Below are positions 52,630 through 60,592 of a stretch of DNA of 64,000 nucleotides, piece after piece. The notes under the pieces are model-generated. The model saw nothing but the letters and a program-made list of their open reading frames with translations. It made no database searches and was not told the DNA's origin. This DNA is from Flavobacterium johnsoniae (GTDB lineage Bacteria > Bacteroidota > Bacteroidia > Flavobacteriales > Flavobacteriaceae), in contig NZ_CP103794.1 of the NCBI RefSeq assembly GCF_030388325.1, forward strand, positions 2,790,001-2,854,000, in the 5' to 3' direction. The stretch's first letter is position 1; every line of letters starts with the position of its first letter. Both the position numbers and the translations under genes were made by a program.

Positions 52630-54258
52630 CTAAACTTGAATTACACCCAGATTAAATGGTTTTTGAATAGGAGCGTGGTTGGCAGCTTCGATTCCCATTG
52701 AGATCCAGGTTCTGGTATCTAAAGGATCGATTATGGCATCTGTCCACAATCTAGAAGCTGCATAATAAGGCGAAGTTTGTTCGTCGTAACGTCCTTTTAT
52801 TTTATTGAAAAGTTCCGTTTCTTTTTCTTCATCAACTATTTCTCCTTTCGCTTTAAGCGAAGAAGCTTCAATTTGTGCTAAAACTTTTGCAGCTTGAGTT
52901 CCGCCCATAACAGCCAATTCAGCGCTTGGCCACGCAAAAATTAATCTCGGATCATAAGCTTTTCCGCACATGGCATAATTTCCTGCTCCGTAAGAATTTC
53001 CGACAATAACCGTAAATTTAGGTACAACAGAATTACTCACCGCATTTACCATTTTGGCACCATCTTTAATAATGCCGCCATGTTCCGATTTTGAGCCGAC
53101 CATAAAACCAGTTACATCTTGAAGAAAAACTAATGGAATTTTTTTCTGATTGCAATTTGCTATAAAACGAGTTGCTTTATCTGCGCTATCAGAATAAATT
53201 ACGCCTCCAAATTGCATTTCGCCTTTTTTGGTTTTGACCACTTTTCTTTGATTGGCAACAATTCCAACTGCCCAACCGTCAATTCTGGCATAACCCGTAA
53301 TAAGAGATTGTCCGTAGCCGTCTTTGTAAGCTTCAAATTCTGAATTATCAACCAAACGTTTAATGATTTCCATCATATCGTATTGTTCGGTTCTTGCTTT
53401 CGGAAGAATTCCGTAAATATCATTTGGCTCTAAAGCAGGTTTTTCTGATTTGATTCGGCTGTAACCTGCTTTATCAAAATCACCAATTTTATCTACAATA
53501 TTTTTGATTTTATCTAAAGCGTCTTTGTCGTCTTTCGCTTTATAATCGGTTACACCTGAAATTTCACAATGCGTTGTAGCGCCGCCAAGAGTTTCGTTAT
53601 CGATAGTTTCGCCAATCGCTGCTTTTACCAAATAACTTCCCGCAAGAAAAATACTTCCTGTCTTGTCAACGATTAAAGCTTCGTCACTCATAATCGGAAG
53701 ATAAGCACCGCCAGCAACACAGCTTCCCATAACGGCAGCAATTTGCGTAATTCCCATACTGCTCATTTGCGCATTATTTCTAAAAATACGTCCAAAATGT
53801 TCTTTATCTGGAAAAATCTCATCTTGCATTGGCAGATAAACTCCTGCGCTGTCTACAAGATAAATAATAGGAAGTCGGTTTTCCATTGCGATTTCTTGCG
53901 CGCGAAGGTTTTTCTTTCCCGTGATTGGAAACCAAGCTCCAGCCTTTACAGTAGCGTCATTGGCAACTACAATGCATTGTTTTCCTTTAATATATCCGAT
54001 TTTTACAACAACGCCTCCAGATGGACAACCGCCGTGTTCTGGATACATTCCTTCTCCAGCAAAACCTCCAATTTCAAGACTTTTAGAATTTTCATCCAAT
54101 AAATAAGCAATTCTTTCGCGAGCCGTCATTTTGCCTTCAGAATGCAGTTTTTCGATTCGTTTTTCGCCACCGCCTAATTTTACTTTGGCAAATTTTTGTT
54201 TTAATTCTGAAAGAAGCAGTTTATTGTGATCTTCGTTTTTATTGAAGTTTAAATCCAT
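52630..54258 (-). CDS. acyl-CoA carboxylase beta subunit (carboxyltransferase)
   Basis: The 542-residue protein is the carboxyltransferase of a biotin-dependent acyl-CoA carboxylase. It has two crotonase-like halves, with MTARERIAYLLD, GCPSGGVVVKIG and VMGSCVAGGAYLPIMSDEA in the first and FLQDVTGFMVGSKSEHGGI, VIVGNSYGAGNYAMCG and AWPSAELAVMGG in the second. The overall pattern is closest to methylcrotonyl- or geranyl-CoA carboxylases rather than to propionyl-CoA ones. No alpha or biotin-carrier gene is adjacent, so the substrate is open. Confidence 0.9.
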   Translation of the reverse strand: MDLNFNKNEDHNKLLLSELKQKFAKVKLGGGEKRIEKLHSEGKMTARERIAYLLDENSKSLEIGGFAGEGMYPEHGGCPSGGVVVKIGYIKGKQCIVVANDATVKAGAWFPITGKKNLRAQEIAMENRLPIIYLVDSAGVYLPMQDEIFPDKEHFGRIFRNNAQMSSMGITQIAAVMGSCVAGGAYLPIMSDEALIVDKTGSIFLAGSYLVKAAIGETIDNETLGGATTHCEISGVTDYKAKDDKDALDKIKNIVDKIGDFDKAGYSRIKSEKPALEPNDIYGILPKARTEQYDMMEIIKRLVDNSEFEAYKDGYGQSLITGYARIDGWAVGIVANQRKVVKTKKGEMQFGGVIYSDSADKATRFIANCNQKKIPLVFLQDVTGFMVGSKSEHGGIIKDGAKMVNAVSNSVVPKFTVIVGNSYGAGNYAMCGKAYDPRLIFAWPSAELAVMGGTQAAKVLAQIEASSLKAKGEIVDEEKETELFNKIKGRYDEQTSPYYAASRLWTDAIIDPLDTRTWISMGIEAANHAPIQKPFNLGVIQV

Positions 54259-54353
54259 GATATAGTATTGATTTTACAAAATAGTGTTGGCTAATTTACA
54301 AAATCGATTGAAATAAACCGATTGCTTTGTGATGAACTTAGTTGCTGTTTTTA

Positions 54354-54494
54354 TTTAAACACATAGAATTTATAATTTAAAGAAGGAAATAAAAAGAAAC
54401 TAGTTTCTAACACATAGCGAACCTAACTCTATGTTTGTTGCAATAAATGAAACGCCTTTTTACATATTCTGAATCTATGTTTCTATGTGTTAAA
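54354..54494. repeat. palindromic element, copy A (AACACATAG ends)
   Basis: The element starts TTTAAACACATAGAA and ends CTATGTTTCTATGTGTTAAA. Inside are ACACATAGCG and CTCTATGTTTGTTGCA. It matches the reverse complement of 56255-56398 over most of its length, including ATGAAA.GCCTTTT. It lies between the acyl-CoA carboxylase start and tetR and could carry a promoter or a hairpin. Confidence 0.7.
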
Positions 54495-54534
54495 AAATTA
54501 TAACCCAATTATTTTTCTTTAATTTGCTATTTCA

Positions 54535-54546
54535 TACTAATTAGTA
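54535..54546 (+). promoter_or_regulatory. TetR operator in the tetR promoter
   Basis: TACTAATTAGTA is a perfect 12-base palindrome, 6 bases before the tetR start. The 14-mer CATACTAATTAGTA is repeated exactly at 55159-55172. Confidence 0.72.
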
Positions 54547-54552
54547 ATTTTT

Positions 54553-55143
54553 ATGTCAAAAGCAGCAAATACACGACTAACCATTCTGCATAAAGCATTT
54601 GAATTGATTTATACCAAAGGATATCAAACTACAAGTATTGATGAAATTATTGCGACTACCCAAGTTACAAAAGGAGCTTTTTATTATCATTTTAAAAACA
54701 AAGACGAAATGGGAGTTGCAATTATTGAAGAGATTTTGAAACCAACAATGCAAGAACATTTTATAAAGCCAACGGAAGCTTCTCAAAATCCGATTGAAGA
54801 TTTTTATGATATGATTTCGTATTTATTGCTTGAAGATCCTTTTTTGCAGGTAAAATATGGATGTCCAGTTGGAAATCTTACACAAGAAATGACGCCGTGG
54901 AATACAAAATTTAGCGAAGCATTAACTGAATTGGTCGATTTGTGGAAAGCAACCATGATAAATTCAATTAAAAAAGGAAAGGAATCTGGCTTGATTCGGA
55001 AAGATGTTATAGGTGAACAGGTCGCATTTTTTATTTTATCGGGCTATTGGGGAATAAGAAATTTCGGAAAACTTCAAAATAATAATTCTTCTTATCTAAT
55101 TTATTTAAAGGAACTTAAGAGTTATTTAAATGGTTTAAAATAA
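54553..55143 (+). CDS. TetR/AcrR-family repressor
   Basis: The 196-residue protein has an N-terminal HTH (about 10-55, RLTILHKAFELIYTKGYQTTSIDEIIATTQVTKGAFYYHF, by its signature TKGAFYYHF). The C-terminal ligand domain contains CPVGNLTQEMTPWN, seen in TetR_C_11/13 groups. It likely represses itself and the following membrane-protein operon, because both promoters carry the same palindrome. The ligand is unknown. Confidence 0.89.
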   Translation: MSKAANTRLTILHKAFELIYTKGYQTTSIDEIIATTQVTKGAFYYHFKNKDEMGVAIIEEILKPTMQEHFIKPTEASQNPIEDFYDMISYLLLEDPFLQVKYGCPVGNLTQEMTPWNTKFSEALTELVDLWKATMINSIKKGKESGLIRKDVIGEQVAFFILSGYWGIRNFGKLQNNNSSYLIYLKELKSYLNGLK

Positions 55144-55148
55144 ATTAT

Positions 55149-55184
55149 TATTCAAAAACATACTAATTAGTATGTTTTTGAATA
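55149..55184. promoter_or_regulatory. 36-bp palindrome: TetR operator and possible terminator
   Basis: Centred on TACTAATTAGTA (55161-55172), the whole 36 bases are a perfect palindrome. Its outer arms contain CAAAAACA and TGTTTTTG. It lies directly after tetR and just before the -7 element of the next operon, so it can block that promoter and may also end tetR transcription. Confidence 0.72.
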
Positions 55185-55190
55185 TATTTG
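55183..55190 (+). promoter_or_regulatory. -7 element of the TetR-controlled operon
   Basis: TATATTTG overlaps the last two bases of the palindrome and lies 21 bases before the ATG at 55212. Confidence 0.62.
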
Positions 55191-55211
55191 CATTATCTAA
55201 ATCAAAAAACA

Positions 55212-55670
55212 ATGTATCAAACACTTTTAGAAGGCCATTCTTTTATGCGATGGCTTGTATTGTTGAGCTTATTATATTCTATTTTTATTGCTTATAAAGG
55301 CTATTCGCAAAAACTTCCTTTTACAAAAAAGAATAATCTCCTGCGTCATTGGACGGCTACAATTGCTCATATTCAGCTTCTTTTCGGGATTTTGGTTTAT
55401 TTGCAAAGTCCGATTGTGAAATATTTCTGGAGAAATTATAAAGAAGAATTTCAAAATTTGGATGCTTCATTTTTCGGTCTAATTCACATCTTTTTGATGT
55501 TGATTGCCATAATTTTAATTACAATTGGTTCTGCTTTATCAAAAAGAAAACTTTCTGATGAAGAGAAGTTCAAAACTATGCTTATTTGGTTTTCTATTGC
55601 TTTAATTATCATTTTCATTGCCATTCCGTGGCCATTTTCACCTCTTGCCAACCGACCTTATTTTAGATAA
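55212..55670 (+). CDS. four-helix membrane protein, unknown
   Basis: The 152-residue protein starts at 55212 (MYQTLLEGHSFMRWL), after the -7 element. An ATG at 55188 lies within the promoter and is rejected. It has four hydrophobic segments (about 12-30, 43-62, 85-108 and 120-142). The motif GHSFMRWLVLL and a conserved histidine-rich pattern (HWTATIAHIQLL) recall cytochrome b561-like proteins, but no firm family is recognised. It is the first gene of the TetR-controlled operon. Confidence 0.72.
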   Translation: MYQTLLEGHSFMRWLVLLSLLYSIFIAYKGYSQKLPFTKKNNLLRHWTATIAHIQLLFGILVYLQSPIVKYFWRNYKEEFQNLDASFFGLIHIFLMLIAIILITIGSALSKRKLSDEEKFKTMLIWFSIALIIIFIAIPWPFSPLANRPYFR

Positions 55671-55672
55671 TT

Positions 55673-55984
55673 ATGAAATACTTATTTCAAACAAATACCG
55701 GACGTTTAAGAATTATTGGGTTCTTGGAAGGAACATCACTTTTGATTTTACTTTTTATAGCAATGCCTATGAAATATGTTTTTGAAATGCCATTTCTGAC
55801 TAGACCGGTAGGAACAATTCACGGCGCTTTATTTCTACTTTTTATATTTAATACAATAAGCGTTGGAGTAGAACAGAATTGGAAATTTAAGGATACAACA
55901 TGGAAAGTTCTCTTGGCATGTATAATACCATTCGGGACTTTTTATATTGATTCTAAAATTTTAAGTAAAATTAAAAACGAATAA
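55673..55984 (+). CDS. DUF3817 family membrane protein
   Basis: The 103-residue protein has the DUF3817 pattern: FLEGTSLLILLFIAMPMKY (about 15-33), then PVGTIHGALFLLF and a third helix FGTFYIDSKIL. Three membrane helices. It begins two bases after the preceding gene. Family function is unknown. Confidence 0.85.
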   Translation: MKYLFQTNTGRLRIIGFLEGTSLLILLFIAMPMKYVFEMPFLTRPVGTIHGALFLLFIFNTISVGVEQNWKFKDTTWKVLLACIIPFGTFYIDSKILSKIKNE

Positions 55985-55988
55985 AAAT

Positions 55989-56195
55989 ATGATTTTTGTA
56001 TTCAAAACAAATGTTGACAGTATTTCGAAAGTGAAGAAAATCACACCCAAACTGAATCGATTATTTCCAGATTCGAAGTGGAATTTTGATCTTGAAGACT
56101 GCGATAATATTCTAAGATTTGAATGTAAAGATGATATTATCGAAAAAGTAATTTTCCTGATGAAAGTTATTGGCTTTGAATGTGAAGCTTTATAA
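55989..56195 (+). CDS. 68-residue protein, unknown
   Basis: A small soluble protein of 68 residues with a beta-alpha-beta pattern (MIFVFKTNVDSISKVKKITPKL...ILRFECKDDIIEKVIFLMKVIGFECE, by its parts). The size and the ending recall heavy-metal-associated domains, but the metal motif CxxC is missing. It follows DUF3817 after four bases and precedes a strong terminator. Confidence 0.68.
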   Translation: MIFVFKTNVDSISKVKKITPKLNRLFPDSKWNFDLEDCDNILRFECKDDIIEKVIFLMKVIGFECEAL

Positions 56196-56200
56196 AACAA

Positions 56201-56230
56201 AAAAAACATCCGCTATAGCGGATGTTTTTT
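56201..56230. terminator. perfect 30-bp palindromic terminator
   Basis: AAAAAACATCCGCTA and its exact complement end the TetR-controlled operon. Confidence 0.88.
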
Positions 56231-56254
56231 ATATAAACGATTACGTGTAATTAA

Positions 56255-56398
56255 TTTAAACACATAGAAACATAGGTTTTGTTTCTGTAAAAGGCATTTC
56301 ATTTGCATTAACAAACATAGCTATGTGTAAATGATGTGTCATTTATTTTAATCTCTAACAAATTGAAACGATATAAATCTATGTTTCTATGTGTTTAA
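56255..56398. repeat. palindromic element, copy B (AACACATAG ends), inverted
   Basis: It starts TTTAAACACATAGAAACATAG and ends CTATGTTTCTATGTGTTTAAA. The reverse complement aligns with 54354-54494, including ACACATAGC, CTATGTTTGTT and AATGAAA.GCCTTTTACA. It lies between the terminator of the TetR operon and the end of the lpxD-like gene. Confidence 0.7.
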
Positions 56399-56417
56399 AA
56401 ATATTTTAATTTGCAGA

Positions 56418-57422
56418 TTATTTTTTAGTTGCACAAACCATTCGTTTTAAGATTGCCCATTGCTTTAATGCATCACGAGCTTCAACGGCAGGATAACCTA
56501 ACATTGTTTTTCCTGCAGGCACATCTCCTGTAACTCCAGATCCTGCACCAATTACAGCTCCGTCGCCTATACAAGTATGATCTTTTATAGATGCGCTTCC
56601 GCCGATGATAACTCCATTTCCTAAAGTTACAGAACCTGCTAAACCGCTATTTCCTGCCATAATGCAGAACTTTCCAAGTTTACTGTTATGTCCAATCTGA
56701 ACTAAATTATCGATTTTACAGCCGTCTCCCAGAATTGTAGAGCTAAATTTTCCGCGATCAACGCATGAATTTGCGCCAATTTCTACACCATTGCCAATAA
56801 TTACATTTCCGATTTGCGGAATTTTTACTAATCCTTTTTCTGTACAAGGACGAAATCCGAAGCCATCAGCGCCAATTGTAGCATTTGGGTGAATGATGCA
56901 ATCATTTCCAATATGGCAACGCTCCCGAATAACAGTTCCTGACCAAATAATGGTATTTATTCCAACTGTTGATTCGTCTAAAATAGTCACATTTGGATAA
57001 ATTATTGCGTAAGCACCAATTTTTACTTTTGGACCAATATAGCAGCCAGCACCAATTTTAGCGCCTTCGCCAATTATAGCAGTTTCGTCTATCGTGGCAG
57101 TTTTATGAATATTGTTATGAAAGATTGGGGCAGGCGGGGCAAAAAGGGCTAAAATTTGCGACATTGCCAAATCGGCATTTTTTACTTTTATAAAAGCACG
57201 GTTTTCTCCAGGTTCAATTGAAATATCTTCATTTACCACAGCAATTGAAGCATTAGATGTAGACCAATATTTCTCGTATTTTTTATTTCCGATAAATGAG
57301 ATTTCCGAAGTTGTTGCTTTTTCTAATTGTTCTGTGGCAGTAATGCTTTGTGAAGTGCTGCCGTAAATCACGCCATTAATAACTTCGTTAATTTCTTGAA
57401 TTGAATAGGATCTCATTGACAA
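56418..57422 (-). CDS. LpxD-like N-acyltransferase
   Basis: The 334-residue protein has an N-terminal uridine-binding-like domain (about 1-100) and a left-handed beta-helix of hexapeptides (about 103-300). The catalytic histidine is in VQIGHNSKLG (about 242), and IGADGFGFRPC matches LpxD. LpxD adds the 3-hydroxyacyl chain at N2 in lipid A synthesis. In Flavobacteriia the usual lpxD lies with lpxA/lpxC, which are absent here, so this may be a paralogue. The start could be M3. Confidence 0.85.
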   Translation of the reverse strand: MSMRSYSIQEINEVINGVIYGSTSQSITATEQLEKATTSEISFIGNKKYEKYWSTSNASIAVVNEDISIEPGENRAFIKVKNADLAMSQILALFAPPAPIFHNNIHKTATIDETAIIGEGAKIGAGCYIGPKVKIGAYAIIYPNVTILDESTVGINTIIWSGTVIRERCHIGNDCIIHPNATIGADGFGFRPCTEKGLVKIPQIGNVIIGNGVEIGANSCVDRGKFSSTILGDGCKIDNLVQIGHNSKLGKFCIMAGNSGLAGSVTLGNGVIIGGSASIKDHTCIGDGAVIGAGSGVTGDVPAGKTMLGYPAVEARDALKQWAILKRMVCATKK

Positions 57423-57704
57423 ATTTTAATCGACTTAGGGTTATTTTTTGCCAAATAAAATGAATTAGATTTTAATTACCTAATTAATTTTTTCTGTTTC
57501 TTAATAATTGTTTAAAATAAAGATGTGATTTTTGAAAAATTAACATTAAAAATATTAATTAAGTGAAAGTTTTTTAATGTCTAGAAAGGCTTGTGATTAG
57601 ATTTAGCATGAAAAAACTAAAATTTTGAAGCTAAAAAATAAATAATTTAATTGTTAAGTGATAGCTTACATTTGTTTTGTTAAATCATTTATATTGTGAT
57701 GATT
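57423..57704. other. AT-rich gap without a gene
   Basis: Between the lpxD-like start and the msrB terminator I find no frame of useful length. A TACATTTG word at 57667-57674 on the plus strand resembles a -7 element but points only into the terminator. It is probably chance or a very short transcript. Confidence 0.5.
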
Positions 57705-57741
57705 AAAAAAAAGCGATTCACTATTTTTAGGAATCGCTTTT
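57705..57741 (-). terminator. terminator of msrB
   Basis: AAAAGCGATTC (57709-57719) pairs with GAATCGCTTTT (57731-57741). The A-run 57705-57712 gives the U-tract on the minus strand. Confidence 0.83.
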
Positions 57742-57745
57742 GTAA

Positions 57746-58192
57746 TTATTCTTTGATTTTTGATAATGAAACCGCATTGATGCAATAACGTAATCCGCTT
57801 GGCGGAGGTCCGTCGGGAAAAATGTGACCTAAATGAGCATCACAAACATTGCAGACAACTTCAACGCGAACCATTCCGTAGGATCTGTCGGCATGGTAAG
57901 CAATTGCATTTTCTTTAATTGGTTGAGTAAAAGATGGCCAGCCTGTTCCAGATTCGAATTTTTCGCTAGCATCAAAAAGAACCGTTCCGCAGCATTTACA
58001 TTCGTAAATTCCAGGATCAAACAAACTGCATAATTCAGAACTAAAAGATCTTTCAGTTCCTTTTAAACGAGTAACCTGAAATTCTTCTGGAGTTAAGATT
58101 TGTTTCCATTCTTCCTCCGTTTTTTCCACTCTCTTTTCGGGAGCTGGATTTCCTTTATTTGTAAAATGAATTACATCTGCCCATTTTATCAT
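57746..58192 (-). CDS. msrB: peptide-methionine (R)-S-oxide reductase
   Basis: MsrB repairs methionine-R-sulfoxide. The 148-residue protein has two zinc CxxC motifs (CKCCG, about 64, and CNVCDAHLGH, about 112), GTGWPSF and RYCINAVSL with the catalytic cysteine near the end. It is a single-domain enzyme without MsrA. A CCCGAAGC palindrome and word repeats precede the start. Confidence 0.94.
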   Translation of the reverse strand: MIKWADVIHFTNKGNPAPEKRVEKTEEEWKQILTPEEFQVTRLKGTERSFSSELCSLFDPGIYECKCCGTVLFDASEKFESGTGWPSFTQPIKENAIAYHADRSYGMVRVEVVCNVCDAHLGHIFPDGPPPSGLRYCINAVSLSKIKE

Positions 58193-58204
58193 AACTTTTT
58201 TGTT

Positions 58205-58318
58205 TTAAAGTTTCTCCCGAAGCTTCGGGATCAGGTTTCAAGTTTCAGGTTTCAAGTTTACTGTGACTGCAAACTGCGACTGAAGACTAAAAAACTGAAT
58301 ACTGAATACTGAGACTGT
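58205..58318. repeat. intergenic repeats: CCCGAAGCTTCGGG palindrome and GTTTCAAGTTTCAGG words
   Basis: TCCCGAAGCTTCGGGA (58215-58230) is followed by GTTTCAAGTTTCAGGTTTCA and later GACTGCAAACTGCGACTG and ACTGAATACTGAATACTGAG. They fill the gap between msrB and prfB. Confidence 0.6.
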
Positions 58319-58319
58319 T

Positions 58320-59418
58320 TTACTCTTCCTCTTTCTGTCCCATCATCATTAGATAAGCTTTCAAGAAAGGATCAATATTTCCGTTCATTACGCCATCAAC
58401 ATCGCTGGTTTCGTAACCTGTACGAACGTCTTTTACTAATTTATAAGGTTGCATAACGTAATTACGAATTTGCGAACCCCATTCGATTTTCATTTTTCCA
58501 GCTTCAATATCAGCGCGTTGTGCTTGCTGTTTCTTCAACTCAATTTCATACAATTGAGAACGAAGCATTTGCATAGCGCGTTGTCTATTGTCTTGTTGCG
58601 ATCTTGTTTCAGAACATTGAATCTGAATTCCTGTTGGTTTGTGAACTAACTGAACTTTAGTTTCAACCTTGTTTACATTCTGTCCACCAGCACCACTCGA
58701 ACGAGAAGTTGTAATTTCGATATCGGCAGGATTAATGTCGATTTCGATACTATCATCTACAAGCGGATAAACGTAAACAGATACGAAAGAAGTATGACGT
58801 TTTGCATTACTGTCAAATGGTGAAATTCGAACCAAACGATGTACACCATTTTCTCCTTTCAGATATCCAAAAGAATAATCTCCCTCGAACTCTAAAGTTA
58901 CAGTTTTAATTCCGGCAACGTCACCTTCTTGAAAGTTAAGTTCTTTTATTTTGTAGCCATAACTTTCTCCCCACATCATGTACATACGCATTAGCATTCC
59001 TGCCCAGTCGCAACTTTCTGTTCCTCCAGCGCCAGCAGTAATCTGAACAACAGCACTTAAACTGTCGCCTTCATCAGAAAGCATATTTTTGAATTCGATA
59101 TTTTCAATATGCGATTGTGCCGAATCGAATTGTTCGTCTAGTTCTTCAACTGTAAGTTCTCCTTCTTTATAAAAATCATAAGCAAGCTGTAATTCTTCTG
59201 TTAGAGAAACAGCTTTATCATAATCTTCAATCCATTTTTTCTTGTTTCGAAGATTTTTTACAATGTTTTCGGCATCTTTTGGATTATTCCAAAAATCGGG
59301 TGCAAAAGTTTTTTCTTCTTCGTTTGCGATTTCGATTAGCTTGGCATCAACGTCAAAGATACCTCCTCAACGCACCAAGGCGCTCCACAATACCTTTTAC
59401 TTGTTCGGCTGTTGTCAT
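58320..59418 (-). CDS. prfB: peptide chain release factor 2, with programmed +1 frameshift
   Basis: RF2 ends translation at UGA and UAA. The first frame starts at 59418 ([21 protein letters not shown]) and meets TGA at 59355-59353. A shift from CTT to the +1 frame continues as [13 protein letters not shown]. The site is AGGAGG, then TATCTTTGAC, the canonical arrangement by which RF2 controls its own level. The full protein is about 365 residues. It has the SPF-type recognition region ([16 protein letters not shown]) and the catalytic GGQ in [13 protein letters not shown]. Confidence 0.95.
59353..59367 (-). promoter_or_regulatory. RF2 programmed frameshift site
   Basis: On the minus strand AGGAGG (59367-59362), a three-base gap, CTT (59358-59356) and TGA (59355-59353) form the conserved signal. 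Confidence 0.93.
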
Positions 59419-59531
59419 AAATTAATTAATAGGTTTTATATGTTTTTTAGAATTATTACGTTAATTTGGTCTAGAGAAACCAGCGAGTTAAATTTTACTA
59501 AAACTTACTGAGAATAACTATTTGTAATACG

Positions 59532-59539
59532 TAATTTTG
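59532..59539 (+). promoter_or_regulatory. -7 element of the threonine aldolase gene
   Basis: TAATTTTG lies 30 bases before the start at 59570. Confidence 0.55.
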
Positions 59540-59569
59540 CATACAAAAATAAGATATAGTTTTTAGAAT

Positions 59570-60589
59570 ATGGAAATAAATTTAATCAGCGATACCATAA
59601 CCAAGCCTACTTATGAAATGCTGCAGTATATGTTTAACGCCCAAGTTGGTGATGATGTATACAAACAGGACCCAACGGTGATTGAATTAGAAAATAGAAC
59701 AGCAGAGTTTTTTGGTATGGAAGCTGGGCTTTTTTTTCCGTCTGGAACTATGGCAAATCAGACGGCAATTAAACTTCATACGCAGCCTGGCGAGCAATTA
59801 ATTGCTGATAAATATGCTCACGTTTATCATTATGAAGGCGGAGGAGTTTCTTTTAATAGCGGCGTTTCTTGCTGTCTTTTAGATGGAAATCGTGGAATGA
59901 TAACTGCTGCACAAGTTAAAGCTGCTATAAATGATCCTGAATTTTATCATAGTCCGCTAACAAGTTTGGTTTGTGTAGAAAATACAACAAACAAAGGTGG
60001 CGGAGCGTGTTACGAATTAGAAGATTTAAGAGAAATAAAAAAGGTTTGCGATGCTAATAATTTGAAATTTCATCTTGATGGTGCGAGAATTTGGAATGCC
60101 TTAGTAGCTAAAAGGCAGAATCCTAGAGAATTTGGAGCTATCTTCGATACCATTTCAGTTTGTTTGTCTAAAGGTTTAGGTGCACCAATTGGTTCTGTAC
60201 TGCTTGGAAGTAAAGCTGATATTCACAGAGCGTTGAGAATCAGAAAGATACTCGGTGGGGGAATGCGTCAAGTTGGATATTTAGCAGCAGCAGGACTGTA
60301 TGCTTTAGCTCATAATATCGAAAGATTGGCAGAAGATCATCGCAGAGCAAAAGAAATTGCAAAAATACTAAGCACAAAACCTTGGATTGCATCCATCGAA
60401 CCAGTAGAAACGAATATTTTAATTTTTTCATTAGCAGAAGGTTATAGCGACCAATTACTAATTGAAAAATTAAAACAGAAAAATATATTGATAAGTTCTT
60501 TAGGTCATAATAAACTTCGTATTGTAACACATCTAGACTATAAAGAAGTGATGCATACGTATGTGCTGGAAACGCTTTCGAAGTTTTAA
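59570..60589 (+). CDS. low-specificity L-threonine aldolase
   Basis: The PLP enzyme splits threonine or allo-threonine to glycine and acetaldehyde. The 339-residue protein has SDTITKPTYEMLQ (about 7-19), FFPSGTMANQTAI, the aspartate in FHLDGARIWNA (about 166-176) and the lysine in SVCLSKGLGAPIGSVL (about 190-205). It is of usual length. Confidence 0.92.
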   Translation: MEINLISDTITKPTYEMLQYMFNAQVGDDVYKQDPTVIELENRTAEFFGMEAGLFFPSGTMANQTAIKLHTQPGEQLIADKYAHVYHYEGGGVSFNSGVSCCLLDGNRGMITAAQVKAAINDPEFYHSPLTSLVCVENTTNKGGGACYELEDLREIKKVCDANNLKFHLDGARIWNALVAKRQNPREFGAIFDTISVCLSKGLGAPIGSVLLGSKADIHRALRIRKILGGGMRQVGYLAAAGLYALAHNIERLAEDHRRAKEIAKILSTKPWIASIEPVETNILIFSLAEGYSDQLLIEKLKQKNILISSLGHNKLRIVTHLDYKEVMHTYVLETLSKF

Positions 60590-60592
60590 AGA

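Noticed and set aside
53743..54102. 119-codon open frame on the plus strand
   Set aside because: Antisense to the carboxyltransferase gene. Composition is a shadow (SNNKS-type) and no promoter is seen.
52630..54258. Propionyl-CoA carboxylase beta
   Set aside because: Sequence patterns are closer to methylcrotonyl/geranyl-CoA type and no alpha subunit is adjacent, so only the general family is called.
57667..57741. A small RNA between TACATTTG and the msrB hairpin
   Set aside because: The -7 word has no -33 partner, and the hairpin is explained as the msrB terminator on the other strand. Evidence is too weak.
58320..59084. A short 254-residue release factor
   Set aside because: The frame continues upstream to the programmed frameshift site at 59353-59367, giving the normal 365-residue RF2.
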